Of a stretch of 64,000 bases of DNA, positions 45,233-54,875 are shown piece after piece. Origin of the DNA: Phycisphaerales bacterium (GTDB lineage: Bacteria; Planctomycetota; Phycisphaerae; Tepidisphaerales; Tepidisphaeraceae); assembly GCA_020847375.1 (NCBI GenBank), contig JADLCB010000007.1, forward strand, positions 1 to 64,000. Direction: 5' to 3'. Under the pieces are notes generated by a model that made no database searches, was not told the DNA's origin, and saw only the letters and a list, made by a program, of their open reading frames with translations. Both the position numbers and the translations under genes were made by a program. Numbering within the stretch: the first letter of the stretch is position 1; every line of letters begins with the position of its first letter.

Positions 45233-45649
45233 TTACAAACCGCCGGTGAGGGCTTGGTTTTCCTTGTGGATCGCGTCAAGAATGCCGTTGACGAAAGAGG
45301 CCGACTGTTCGGTGGAAAATTCCTTAGCCATTTCGATGGCTTCGTCGATCACGACTTTGGGAGGCGTCTGGGCGTTGGTCATTTCCCAGACAGCCAGACG
45401 GATGATGCTGCGATCAACCCCCGGTTGGCGGCGCGGTGGCCACTGTGGCGCCAGACGTTCGACCCGCTGGTCGATTTCCTGACGTTGTTCCCAGGCGCCG
45501 GTGGCAGCATTCAAGGCGCTGGATTGGACGGCGGTATCGCTGGCGTAGCGTACGATCGCCTCGGCGACGGCGCGGTCGGCCTGACCGTTGGTATCCCAGG
45601 CAAACAGCACCTGCATGGCCAGTTCCCGAATTTTACGACGCTTGGACAT
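45233..45649 (-). CDS. nusB: Transcription antitermination factor NusB
   Basis: All-helical antitermination factor, with NusE binding boxA RNA in rRNA operons. 138 residues from MSKRRKIRELAMQVLFAWD; RSIIRLAVWEM and KVVIDEAIEMAKEFS, then SASFVNGILDAI are family motifs. Start at 45649; upstream in-frame codons to 45766 would run through the promoter region of the divergent WXG cluster. First gene of a nusB-ftsY operon. Confidence 0.94.
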   Translation of the reverse strand: MSKRRKIRELAMQVLFAWDTNGQADRAVAEAIVRYASDTAVQSSALNAATGAWEQRQEIDQRVERLAPQWPPRRQPGVDRSIIRLAVWEMTNAQTPPKVVIDEAIEMAKEFSTEQSASFVNGILDAIHKENQALTGGL

Positions 45650-45764
45650 TGGAAGAAGTATAAGCCCTGCAATGACCAGAGCAAATGTCACCGCAGAGAC
45701 GCCGAGGTGTGATGGCGGGTGAAAGATTATTATCCCGCGGCGATAAATGGTGTAAACTTCAGTC

Positions 45765-46037
45765 ATGGGAAAAGCGCATGTTGATCCGGCGGAGTTGCGA
45801 AGGTTTGCTCAGGACCTGAATCGGTTTAACAATGAATTGCAGGGGTTGGTATCGGGTCTGAACGGGCGGATGCGCGGCTTGGAGCAGAGTTGGCGCGATA
45901 ATGAGCAGAAGAAATTTTCCGAAGCGTTTCAGCAGACGGTCAAGGCGCTGAGCCATTTTATGGAAGCGTCGCAGGAGCATGTGGGTGTGCTGAATAAAAA
46001 GGCGGCGTTGATCGAGGAGTATCTCAAACAGCGATAA
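45765..46037 (+). CDS. WXG100-like small helical protein
   Basis: A 90-residue protein with two amphipathic helices and a central tryptophan turn (GLEQSWRDNEQKKFSEAF), the layout of ESAT-6/WXG100 proteins, though here the turn is W-R-D instead of W-x-G. It is the first gene of a cluster ending in an EssC-like ATPase and is divergent from nusB. In type VII systems such proteins are dimeric secreted substrates or structural partners of the ATPase. A signal peptide is absent, as expected. Confidence 0.7.
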   Translation: MGKAHVDPAELRRFAQDLNRFNNELQGLVSGLNGRMRGLEQSWRDNEQKKFSEAFQQTVKALSHFMEASQEHVGVLNKKAALIEEYLKQR

Positions 46038-46115
46038 CCGGTATGGCTGCGCGCATCGAGGTGCGCCGCTGACGGGCGGATTATCGAGTGCGTAACCGGT
46101 GAGGGAGCAGTTGCC

Positions 46116-46787
46116 ATGGCAGAACAAGCCCGTGTTGATTCAACCGAGGCACTGGATAATTTCAAACGCGCGATCTGGAAGTTTCAGGAGCTGGCGAATG
46201 TTGCGCTGGGTGAGTCGGAGAGTGAGCTGATCCGGACGATCAACTGGCTGGAAAACGAAGCGCGCAGCCACTGGGCGGGGCAACTGCGCAAAGGACAGGA
46301 ATTGGTGGCGCGCGCCAAGGAGGCGCTGCGCATGAAGCAACTTTTTCCAGGCCCGGCGGGAACGAAACAATCGGTGGTCGATGAAATGAAAGCGTTGCGG
46401 AGGGCGCAGCAGAAACTGGAAATTGCTGAGCAGAAGGTTGTGGCGGTGCGCAAGGCGACGTTGCAACTGCAAAAGGAGTTGATGGTCTACAAGGGGCAGG
46501 TGCAGCATTTTGCCACCAGTATCGCCAGCGATCTGCCCCAGGCGGCGCATGATCTGAATGCGATTGTGGAGAAATTGGAGCAATATGCTGCGGGTGGCTA
46601 CGCCAGCGGTGTAACCGAGGCAGTTTCACAGGTCAGCGCGGATATGCGACGGACGGTCGAGGAAAAACCCGTTGAAATACGATTGGGCGAAGACGTTCCG
46701 TTGCCAGGGCCAAAACCGCATGAAGCCCAGGATGAAAAGCAGCAGGCGCAGCCGCCAACCAAGGAGGGATACAAACCAGGCGAATGA
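46116..46787 (+). CDS. Coiled-coil protein with WAG motif, ESX-like cluster
   Basis: A 223-residue mainly helical protein (residues 1-175 helical, with a coiled-coil stretch about 85-125) and a Lys/Pro-rich tail ending EGYKPGE. It contains SHWAGQLRKGQE, a W-x-G turn between helices, suggesting kinship with larger WXG proteins (LXG or Esp-like). It is the second gene of the cluster, 78 bases after the first. Neither enzyme motif nor signal peptide is visible. Substrate or chaperone of the secretion ATPase is the best guess. Confidence 0.6.
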   Translation: MAEQARVDSTEALDNFKRAIWKFQELANVALGESESELIRTINWLENEARSHWAGQLRKGQELVARAKEALRMKQLFPGPAGTKQSVVDEMKALRRAQQKLEIAEQKVVAVRKATLQLQKELMVYKGQVQHFATSIASDLPQAAHDLNAIVEKLEQYAAGGYASGVTEAVSQVSADMRRTVEEKPVEIRLGEDVPLPGPKPHEAQDEKQQAQPPTKEGYKPGE

Positions 46788-46917
46788 TCGTAAACTGCGG
46801 AAGTGTGTTGCCGGTGTCCTGATGGGGCCGGGTGATGAAGTTGGTGCTGGCGCTGATGGCAACGGCAATCACGATGATGATGGCGATAAGATTCGGTTAG
46901 TTTAGTCAGGAGCTGTC

Positions 46918-47142
46918 ATGGGTTTGTATGAAGCGCGAGGCAATCTGACCAAGGGGATGAAAGAGTTGATGCAGCGATGGCTGGACACAAAGGCGCTGTG
47001 GCGCGATGCGGCAGCCCAGCAGTTTGAGGAGAAATATATTGCGTCGATGGAGCGGGATTTTCGCAGCGCGGTGTCGGCGATGGACCATGCCGGCAAGATT
47101 GTGGCGCAGATTCGCAACGAATGTGGCGAGCAACGTGACTGA
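46918..47142 (+). CDS. Second WXG-like small protein
   Basis: A 74-residue helical hairpin protein. The turn TKALWRDAAAQQFEEKY matches the first small protein of this cluster (W-R-D, then Q-x-x-F), so the two are probably a heterodimer pair in the style of EsxA/EsxB. It lies 43 bases before the ATPase gene. It ends in a charged ECGEQRD tail. Confidence 0.65.
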   Translation: MGLYEARGNLTKGMKELMQRWLDTKALWRDAAAQQFEEKYIASMERDFRSAVSAMDHAGKIVAQIRNECGEQRD

Positions 47143-47184
47143 TGCTGCGTTGACGAGCTGCCAGGAACTGCAGGTCAGGACTCA

Positions 47185-50100
47185 ATGAGAGCAAGTATGG
47201 AGCACGATAACGAACTTGGGCCAATCAGCCAGGGACCGCCGGCGACGCCGCGTGATCTGCAACGGGCGGCGCTGCGCGGGCTGGTCGATCTGGCCAGGCG
47301 CTGTGCCGATCAGGAGCGGATGATCGAGCAGAAACTGGCTGATGAGCTTGAGTCAGCCAAGAGCGCGCTAATCGGGGCGCAGATGAAGCTGGAGCAGAAA
47401 GTAAAGGTGCAGCAGCAGTCGATCCATAAAAAATATGACCAGCGCAGGCAGGAGATCGGGGAACGATTTGAAACAGAGACCAGCCAGCAGAAGCTGGCGC
47501 TGGAGCGCAGCACGAGTCAGGCGGAGCTGGATCTGACAGCCAGCGAGCGCGAGATTAAAAAGAATTACGATCAACAGGCGTGGGTGGCTGAGAGTGTTTA
47601 CGAGGCAACGGTGGCGCGGGCGCGGGAAGATGAGAAGCTGGCGGGCAAGGAACATGGCGAGCGGTTGGAAGAGATTGAAAAACTGGAGCAGCAAAGTGCG
47701 GCGCTGCTCCAGCGCTACAACGCGATAAAACTGGGCGGGGTGAAGGTGGCGATACCGCCGGTCATCAAAGAAGCTCAGACGAAGTGGAAAGAGAATCTGG
47801 AGCAGGGTCAGTTGCTGGTTCGACGCCTGGGGACATTGGCGCTGCCGCGGATGTTTGTCGGCGTCATGCCGCTGGCGCTCCTGGTGTTGATCGTTGGCTT
47901 TGTGGTGGGGGGAACATGGTTGATATTGGGTGCGCCGTCGGTACCGAACTGGCGTGTATTGGGGATTGCTGCCGGCGCATCAGGTGGTGCTGCGCTGTTG
48001 CTTGGTGTCATATTGTGGATCATGGGGCGAAAACAGATCAGGGCGATTTGTGGCCCGTTGCAAATGTCGTTAGGGGTGGCGCGGGCGGCGGCGGACCGGC
48101 ATGTGGTTGAGCTGGCGGAGGAGCGGACGCTGACCGTGGCCCGTTCCAAGCAGAGGATGGAGGAGGAAATCGCGGTCCTTCAGCAGCGTTATGCACCGTT
48201 GCGCCAGCAGGCTCGTGAAAATCATGCGGCGGTGGTCGCGGTGGCGCAGCAGCGCTATGAGCAAAGCGCGGGGAAATATGTGGCGCAGCGTGAGAAAGGG
48301 CAAAGCGAGTTGGAGCAGCGCCATGCTGAGGCGCTCAAAGAACTGGAGGAGTATCAGCAGCGTCATCAGCAGGAATATGCGCAGCATTACGATCTTGCTT
48401 CCGGTCAGGCGAAACAGGCGTATGATCAGGCACGCCAGGAGCTGGTGGGATACTGGCAGAATGGGCTGGATGAAATTCAAGACCCGATCGTTCGAGGTGG
48501 TCAAAGCGAAGGGCGGAGTATCGGACAGTGGGATCAGATCGACTGGCGCCAATGGACGCCACCGGCGCAATTTGCCAAAACGGTGCGGTTTGGTCAATTG
48601 CAGGTTGATCTGAAGCAGATTACCGAGCACATGCCAAGGCAGATTGAACTGCCGCAAGCCTTTTCGTTGCCGGCCAGTCTGGTTTTTCCACGTCATGCGT
48701 CGATGCTGATTCATACGGATCACAAAGGGCGCGAGGAGGCGATCAACAGTTTGAAAATGATGATGGTGCGCCTGCTGACCAGTCTGCCGGCGGGGCGCGT
48801 GCGGTTCACAATCATCGATCCGGTGGGGCTGGGACAGAATTTTGCCGGGTTCATGCACCTGGCGGATCATGATGAAGCGCTGGTGGGTTCGCGTATCTGG
48901 ACAGAGTCGGATCATATCGAGCAGCGGTTGACCGATTTGACCGAGCATATGGAGACGGTGATCCAGAAGTATCTGCGCAATGAGTTTGAAACGATCGATG
49001 ATTACAACGCACAGGCGGGAGAACTGGCCGAGCCATACCGGTTTCTGGTGATTGCGGATTTTCCTGTGGGGTTTGAAGGGGAGAGTTTTCGACGGCTGGC
49101 CAGTATTGCCAGTTCGGGAGCGCGGTGCGGCGTTTACACATTGATTCTGCGCGATCTGCGCACGGCGCTGCCAAGCGGGGTGCATATTGACGAGTTGCAG
49201 CAACACTCGATCAACCTGGTGCGCTCAGCCAGCGGCGATCGATTTGTCTGGAAGGACGAGGTATTTCAGCAGTTTCCCCTTACGCTGGATGCGCCGCCAA
49301 ATGAAGCGACATTGACCGAGATTCTCGATGCGGTCGGGCGGCATGCCAAGGATTCCAAGCGGGTTGAAGTGCCGTTTGGTTCGATAGCACCATCGCCGGG
49401 GCAGATGTGGAGCATGAGCAGCCGGGATGATCTGCGCGTGTCGATGGGGCGGATGGGGGCGACACGGCAGCAGTATCTGCGGCTGGGGCGTGGTGTGGCG
49501 CAACATGCACTGATTGCGGGTAAAACCGGTTCGGGTAAATCGACACTGTTGCACGCGATCATCACGAATATTGCCTTGTGGTATTCGCCGGATGAGGTGG
49601 AGATGTATCTGGTGGATTTCAAGAAGGGGGTGGAGTTCAAGACCTACGCCAGCCACAATCTGGCGCACGCGCGGGCGGTGGCGGTGGAGTCGGACCGGGA
49701 ATTTGGTCTGAGTGTGCTGCAGCGTATTGATGCGGAATTAACCCAGCGCGGAGAACTGTTTCGCAAGGCTGGTGTTCAGGATATTTCAGCGTATCGCCGG
49801 ACTAATCCGCAGGCGGTCATGCCGCGGACATTGTTGATCATTGACGAATTTCAGGAATTTTTCAGTGAGGATGACAAGCTGGCACAGGATGCAGCGGTGC
49901 TGCTGGACAGGCTGGTTCGTCAGGGCCGTGCATTCGGAATTCACCTGCTGTTGGGTTCGCAGACGATCAGCGGTTCGGGAGGTCTTTCGCGCAGTACGAT
50001 CGGACAAATGGCGGTGCGTATTGCGCTGCAGATGAGTGAAGCGGATTCGCAGCTCATTCTGGGCGATGCCAACAGCGCCGCCCGACTGCTGTCGCGCCCG

Positions 50101-51126
50101 GGCGAGGCAATTTATAACGATGCCGGTGGTCTGGTTGAAGGGAACAGCCCGTTTCAAATCGCGTGGCTGCCTGACAGCCAGCGTGATGAATTATTGACGC
50201 AGGTGCAGGACAAGGCGCAAATGATGGGCGTGCATCGGCCGCCGACGGTGGTGTTTGAAGGGAATATGCCAGCCGAGGTGCGCAAAAATGAGTTATTGCT
50301 GGCGGCGCTGAAAGCGCATGGGCACGGTGGGGAGAACGTATCTGCCGGCCGGGCGTGGCTGGGTGAACCGGTGGCGATTAAAGATCCGACGTCGGTCACC
50401 CTGCGTCATCAGAGCGGGGCGAATGTATTGATGGTGGGGCAGGCGGATGAGCAGGCCATGGCGTTGATGGCGTCGAGCTTGATCAGTCTGGCAGCACAGT
50501 ACCGTAAGGACGAGGCGAGCTTTGTTGTGCTGGATGGAACGCCAGCCGATTCACCGCTGGCGGGTGTGCTGAACCGGGTTGCCCAGGCGACGGGGCGGGA
50601 CGTGCGGTTTGTTGAATATCGCGATGTCGAAACTGCGATTGATCATCTGGCTGGCCAGGTGAAACAGCGGCAGGAGGATGATGCGCGTCAGACCAAGCCG
50701 ATTTTTGTTCTGATCCAGGGTTTGCAGCGATACCGTGCGCTGCGCAAGAGTGAGGAGGGGTTCAATTTCAATCTGGATGACGGAGATAAACCGCCAGCCA
50801 CGGGAAAACAGTTTGCCGATATTTTGCGGGAAGGCCCGCATGAAGGGGTGCATGTCATTTGCTGGTGCGATACACCGGCTTCAGTGGAACGGACGCTGGA
50901 TCGGGCGAGTCTGCGTGAGTTTGATTATCGCGTGTTGTTCCAGATGAGCGCCAGTGATTCGAGCAACCTGATTGATTCGCCGGCTGCCAACAAACTTGGG
51001 TTTTATCGTGCCCTGGTGTTCAGTGAAGAACAGGGCGTGATGGAGAAATTCCGGCCCTATGCGTTGCCGGATCAGCAGTGGCTGGAGACGGTGCGCAAAT
51101 ATCTGGGATCAAAGGTGGAAGGATGA
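47185..51126 (+). CDS. EssC/EccC-like FtsK/SpoIIIE ATPase
   Basis: A 1313-residue membrane ATPase, likely motor of a type VII-like export system. Layout: long coiled coil (about 30-190); two membrane helices (about 224-246, 258-281); second coiled coil (about 290-440, Gln-rich); linker domain; FtsK/SpoIIIE domain 1 with Walker A GKTGSGKST (Lys785) and Walker B TLLIIDEFQEF (Asp887-Glu888); second ATPase-like domain (about 1060-1313), whose Walker A is replaced by GQADEQA, so it is inactive, as in several EssC/EccC domains. Met1 or Met5 is the start. It lacks the forkhead-associated domain of EssC and the EccC N-terminus, so the coiled-coil regions are lineage-specific. It is clearly not a chromosome-translocating FtsK: it has no gamma domain or four-helix N-terminus. 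Confidence 0.85.
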   Translation: MRASMEHDNELGPISQGPPATPRDLQRAALRGLVDLARRCADQERMIEQKLADELESAKSALIGAQMKLEQKVKVQQQSIHKKYDQRRQEIGERFETETSQQKLALERSTSQAELDLTASEREIKKNYDQQAWVAESVYEATVARAREDEKLAGKEHGERLEEIEKLEQQSAALLQRYNAIKLGGVKVAIPPVIKEAQTKWKENLEQGQLLVRRLGTLALPRMFVGVMPLALLVLIVGFVVGGTWLILGAPSVPNWRVLGIAAGASGGAALLLGVILWIMGRKQIRAICGPLQMSLGVARAAADRHVVELAEERTLTVARSKQRMEEEIAVLQQRYAPLRQQARENHAAVVAVAQQRYEQSAGKYVAQREKGQSELEQRHAEALKELEEYQQRHQQEYAQHYDLASGQAKQAYDQARQELVGYWQNGLDEIQDPIVRGGQSEGRSIGQWDQIDWRQWTPPAQFAKTVRFGQLQVDLKQITEHMPRQIELPQAFSLPASLVFPRHASMLIHTDHKGREEAINSLKMMMVRLLTSLPAGRVRFTIIDPVGLGQNFAGFMHLADHDEALVGSRIWTESDHIEQRLTDLTEHMETVIQKYLRNEFETIDDYNAQAGELAEPYRFLVIADFPVGFEGESFRRLASIASSGARCGVYTLILRDLRTALPSGVHIDELQQHSINLVRSASGDRFVWKDEVFQQFPLTLDAPPNEATLTEILDAVGRHAKDSKRVEVPFGSIAPSPGQMWSMSSRDDLRVSMGRMGATRQQYLRLGRGVAQHALIAGKTGSGKSTLLHAIITNIALWYSPDEVEMYLVDFKKGVEFKTYASHNLAHARAVAVESDREFGLSVLQRIDAELTQRGELFRKAGVQDISAYRRTNPQAVMPRTLLIIDEFQEFFSEDDKLAQDAAVLLDRLVRQGRAFGIHLLLGSQTISGSGGLSRSTIGQMAVRIALQMSEADSQLILGDANSAARLLSRPGEAIYNDAGGLVEGNSPFQIAWLPDSQRDELLTQVQDKAQMMGVHRPPTVVFEGNMPAEVRKNELLLAALKAHGHGGENVSAGRAWLGEPVAIKDPTSVTLRHQSGANVLMVGQADEQAMALMASSLISLAAQYRKDEASFVVLDGTPADSPLAGVLNRVAQATGRDVRFVEYRDVETAIDHLAGQVKQRQEDDARQTKPIFVLIQGLQRYRALRKSEEGFNFNLDDGDKPPATGKQFADILREGPHEGVHVICWCDTPASVERTLDRASLREFDYRVLFQMSASDSSNLIDSPAANKLGFYRALVFSEEQGVMEKFRPYALPDQQWLETVRKYLGSKVEG

Positions 51127-51180
51127 AATAACCGGGGGCAGCGCTAAGACGATCGGCGGCGGGTGTGATATAGTACGGGG

Positions 51181-51468
51181 ATGAGCGACAATCCAAATGT
51201 AACATCGACATCGCATAGTTATTATGAGTGGCAGATTTCCACGCTGATGCTGGCTTATGATGTGATCCAGCCATTGGGGCGGACGGATGACAGCAAACTG
51301 GCTGAACGTGAGCAGAACGTAAAAGAGGAGCTGCGGGAGATGGTGCATACGGTTCTTCCGCCATCGTATCTAGATAATCCCAAGTCGGATTTTCCGCCGG
51401 AAGTGGTTGCACTGTTGACGCGGCATACGTTGAAGCGGGCGCAGGAGATTATTGCAGGGGGGAAATAA
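51181..51468 (+). CDS. Small protein downstream of the EssC-like ATPase
   Basis: A 95-residue helical protein, 54 bases after the ATPase gene on the same strand. It begins with a Ser/Thr-rich head, then YYEWQISTLMLAYDVIQPLG and a long acidic helix. No recognised family. It may be a component of the same cluster or an independent gene. No signal peptide. Weak start context. Confidence 0.5.
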   Translation: MSDNPNVTSTSHSYYEWQISTLMLAYDVIQPLGRTDDSKLAEREQNVKEELREMVHTVLPPSYLDNPKSDFPPEVVALLTRHTLKRAQEIIAGGK

Positions 51469-51625
51469 TGTTTTCATTGCGATTTCGCCCTGGATGGCTG
51501 GCTGGGCGCGGTCGATGGGATCAATCACCCGCGCCATGCTGCACAGCGATGCCGGGATGACAGGTGGCGGGCGTTTGCGTATCATCGGGCAAAACTGAAA
51601 AACATCAATTAGGAAAAGCGCACCT

Positions 51626-53431
51626 ATGGCAGCAGAAATAACCATGCCCCAACTCTCAGACACGATGACTGAGGGTAAGTTGATCGAGTGGAAAAAAAAT
51701 GTCGGCGACAAAATCAGAAGTGGTGATGAAGTGGCTGATGTGGAGACGGACAAAGCCGTCATGCCACTGGAGGCGTTTGACAGCGGTGTGCTGGCTGTGC
51801 AGATGATTCAGGCCGGTCAGTCAATTGCGGTGGGCGCGATTGTGGGGGTGATTGCCACGGGCAAGGAAAAGATTGAAGACGTGCAGAAGGAATATGCGCA
51901 CAAGGATGTTGCCCGTGGCAGGGAAACCACCGGCAAGGGCCAGGATAGCAAGGTGGCAGCGGCCAAAGCAGCGTCAACATCAGCAGCAGCGCCGGCGCCG
52001 GCATCCAAACCATCCGCTACTGGCGGGGCGGCGAAGTACTACAACTACGATTTTATTGTCATTGGTGGTGGACCAGCGGGTTATGCGGCGGCGATTCGAG
52101 CCGGGCAACTGAAAAAACGCAACTTGTGCATTGAAAAGGCGGAACTGGGGGGAACGTGTTTGAACTGGGGCTGCATCCCGACCAAGGCGCTGCTGGACAG
52201 CGGCGAGTTTGTCAGACGGATGCGCGATCATGCTGGCGAGTTTGGCATTACGTTTGACAATATGAAGGTGGATTTCAGCAAGATCATTGAGCGGTCGCGC
52301 AGCATTGCTGACAAGCTGTCCAAGGGCATCGCCCATCTTTTGCGCAAGTATGACGTCAAGCAGATCAACGGCGTGGGGATGGTGAGCAAGCCCAACACAG
52401 TGCGGATTACGGGCAAGGATGGCAAGACGCAGGAAGTAACGGGGGAGCATATCATCATTGCCACCGGTGCGCGGGCGCGATCGCTGCCGGGCGTTGAGAT
52501 TGACGGACAGAAGGTGATCAGCGCCCGTGAGGCGATGACATTGAAACAACTGCCGGAAAAATTGGCGGTGATCGGAGCGGGGGCGATTGGTTGTGAGTTC
52601 GCAGATTTTTATAATGCGCTGGGGACCAAGGTAACGATCGTCGAATTGCAGGATCACCTGTTGCCGATTGAGGATGTCGATGTCCAGGTGGTGCTGGAAC
52701 GCCAGTTTACCAAGCGCGGCATCACGGTATTGACGGGTCACCGGACGGAGAAAGTGGAGCGAAGCAAAAATGGCGTGCGGTTGACGGTTACCGGCGGCGG
52801 GCAGAGTAAAACCATCGAGGCGGATGTGTGCCTGATGGCGGTTGGTGTGCAGGGAAATGTGGAGCAGATTGTCGATCCATCCATGAATATGGAGTTGTTC
52901 AAAAACCATGTCAAGGTGGACAAGCAGTATCGGAGCAGCGTACCGGGGATCTGGGCGGTGGGCGATGTGGTTGGTCCGCCGTGGCTGGCGCATGTGGCGC
53001 ACCATGAGGCGGTGAATTGTGTTGAGCGCATCTGCGGGCTGGATGTACATGGGATTGATTACACGCAGATCCCCGGTTGCACCTACACGCATCCGCAGGT
53101 GGCGAGCATGGGGTTGACCGAGGTCAAGGCGCGCGAAACAGGGCGGAAGTTGCGCGTCGGCAAGTTTCCGTTCCAGGCCAGCGGGCGGGCACTGGCGGCG
53201 GGAGAGAGCGATGGTTTTGTGAAGTTGATTTTCGACCAGGAATATGGCGAGTTGCTGGGCGTTCACATGATTGGTGAAAACGTGACGGAGCTGCTGGCGG
53301 AATTGGTGATGGCGAAAAAGCTCGAAGCCACCGAGGCGGAAATCATCCAGGCGATGCATCCGCATCCGACACTCAGCGAAGCGGTGATGGAAGCGGCCGG
53401 CGTGGCGGACAGTCGGGCGATCCATTTTTGA
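51626..53431 (+). CDS. lpdA: Lipoyl domain-dihydrolipoamide dehydrogenase fusion
   Basis: A 601-residue E3 enzyme. Residues 1-80 are a lipoyl domain (lipoylated lysine in VADVETDKAVMPLE), followed by an Ala/Ser/Pro linker to residue about 135. The flavoprotein starts at YDFIVIGGGPAGYAAAIRAG, with redox disulfide GGTCLNWGCIPTKALLDSG and NAD motif AVIGAGAIGCEFADFYNALG, and ends HPHPTLSEAVMEAAG. E3 reoxidises lipoyl groups of 2-oxoacid dehydrogenases and the glycine cleavage system. Such fusions exist in a few groups (for example Neisseria). No E1 or E2 genes are adjacent; the gcvTH operon is elsewhere in the window. Confidence 0.94.
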   Translation: MAAEITMPQLSDTMTEGKLIEWKKNVGDKIRSGDEVADVETDKAVMPLEAFDSGVLAVQMIQAGQSIAVGAIVGVIATGKEKIEDVQKEYAHKDVARGRETTGKGQDSKVAAAKAASTSAAAPAPASKPSATGGAAKYYNYDFIVIGGGPAGYAAAIRAGQLKKRNLCIEKAELGGTCLNWGCIPTKALLDSGEFVRRMRDHAGEFGITFDNMKVDFSKIIERSRSIADKLSKGIAHLLRKYDVKQINGVGMVSKPNTVRITGKDGKTQEVTGEHIIIATGARARSLPGVEIDGQKVISAREAMTLKQLPEKLAVIGAGAIGCEFADFYNALGTKVTIVELQDHLLPIEDVDVQVVLERQFTKRGITVLTGHRTEKVERSKNGVRLTVTGGGQSKTIEADVCLMAVGVQGNVEQIVDPSMNMELFKNHVKVDKQYRSSVPGIWAVGDVVGPPWLAHVAHHEAVNCVERICGLDVHGIDYTQIPGCTYTHPQVASMGLTEVKARETGRKLRVGKFPFQASGRALAAGESDGFVKLIFDQEYGELLGVHMIGENVTELLAELVMAKKLEATEAEIIQAMHPHPTLSEAVMEAAGVADSRAIHF

Positions 53432-53481
53432 CGGGCATTGCCGGGGCCAGAACAGCGCTGGAGCAGATTGGGATCAGCGCA

Positions 53482-54573
53482 TCAGCACACGGTTGACGCA
53501 ATGACGTTGCAGATCGATTGCGCGAACTGATCGGGGGCGAAGGTGCGCAGAGCATAAGCGCGGGCGCGCTGGCCGATGGCGCCGGCAAGGGGGCGGTTAT
53601 CCGCAAGTTCAGTAATTTTGCCGGCCAGATCCATTTCACTCCCCGGGGCGAATAACACGCCGTTACTGTGATCGGTGATATATTCAGGAAATGCGCCCTG
53701 GCGCGCGACGATCACGGGGCGACTGGCCAGCATCGCTTCGACGACAGCCAGGCCAAAACCTTCACCACGGCTGGGATGAACATAAAGGTCGGCTGCGCCG
53801 GCAATCTGCTGGGCATCGGTGCGCGGGCCGAGAAAGTGAAGGCGCGCACGGGATTGCATGGTTGCAGCAGCAGCCTTGGTGGAATCAAAAAGCTGGCCGG
53901 TTCCGATCAGAAGCAGATGGGCATTGAGTCTGGGTTCCAGAAGTTCAAAGGCGCGCAATAGGGTGGCATGATCCTTCCAGCCGATGAATTCTGCGATAAA
54001 ACAGATGGTCAGCGCATCAGGCGGAATATCCATCGCGGTTAACGCAGAGCGGTCATATGGCTGGGTGGCTGGATCGACCAAGGGGTCAGTCACGCCGTTG
54101 AAAATTACAGCCGAGCGGGCGCTATGCGAGGCTGGCCAGTGGGCTTGACGAATGGCATCGGAAGGGAAGATGACGGTCGTGTCGCGGGCCAGCCAGTCAA
54201 AGAGCAACCGGCGGAAGCGGCCATCCAGTACGAGCGGAATCGAGTGAATCCATGGAATGGCGCGGCAATTAAGACCGGCGCAGGCGATGCAGGCGATCAA
54301 ATATGCCTTGAAGGAATTGGCAACAATGGCATTATAGCCCTGTTGCTGAATAAAACGGCGGAGTTTGCGCACCGGCTGAACATAACCACGGTCACCCAGT
54401 TCAAAGGGGTTGATACCAAGCTGTGCAAATGCAGCCTGCATCTGGGGCGACGGAGCCACCAGCGATGCGACGGACATTTGCAGCCGCGCTGGGTTGCGCG
54501 ATCGGGCCAGAGTGAGGAGCACCCGGGGCACGCCGCCGTAAAAGGGCAGATCACGATGAATAAAAAGTACGTT
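53482..54573 (-). CDS. GT4-family glycosyltransferase
   Basis: A 363-residue GT-B enzyme starting at MNVLFIHRDLPFYGGVPRV. The nucleotide-sugar site has SRGEGFGLAVVEAMLASRPV with the E-x7-E motif; FLGPRTDAQQIAGAADLYV fits GT4. Donor and acceptor unknown; probably cell-surface polysaccharide or lipid-linked sugar synthesis. The in-frame extension to 54594 lacks support. Convergent with the lipoyl-dehydrogenase gene, divergent from xylA. Confidence 0.88.
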   Translation of the reverse strand, partial: NVLFIHRDLPFYGGVPRVLLTLARSRNPARLQMSVASLVAPSPQMQAAFAQLGINPFELGDRGYVQPVRKLRRFIQQQGYNAIVANSFKAYLIACIACAGLNCRAIPWIHSIPLVLDGRFRRLLFDWLARDTTVIFPSDAIRQAHWPASHSARSAVIFNGVTDPLVDPATQPYDRSALTAMDIPPDALTICFIAEFIGWKDHATLLRAFELLEPRLNAHLLLIGTGQLFDSTKAAAATMQSRARLHFLGPRTDAQQIAGAADLYVHPSRGEGFGLAVVEAMLASRPVIVARQGAFPEYITDHSNGVLFAPGSEMDLAGKITELADNRPLAGAIGQRARAYALRTFAPDQFAQSICNVIASTVC

Positions 54574-54875
54574 CATCCTTGTTGTTTCTTCCACTGCGGC
54601 GATTGGGCCAGGTTAGCGTAGCAAAAACGGAACGACTGAGACTGCTTTTGTCATATCGGATCAGATTCGCTTGTATGGCCAATGATGCTGCCGGTAAATC
54701 AGTCCTGATCGGTCTGGCTGTTGAAATTTATTCGGTATCGTCCCTTGAATAAATACCTCGAGTTGGTCAAGATAAAGCGAGTTATTGTTGCTGCAATCGA
54801 TTTGCCTCGGTTTGTGCTGCAATAATGGGTGATGACAAAAGCGCGGAATTTTGCCTTAACAGGAGAAATGAACTT

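Noticed and set aside
51980..53425. Minus-strand 481-codon frame opposite lpdA
   Set aside because: Antisense to a clearly functional dihydrolipoamide dehydrogenase; no domain signature.
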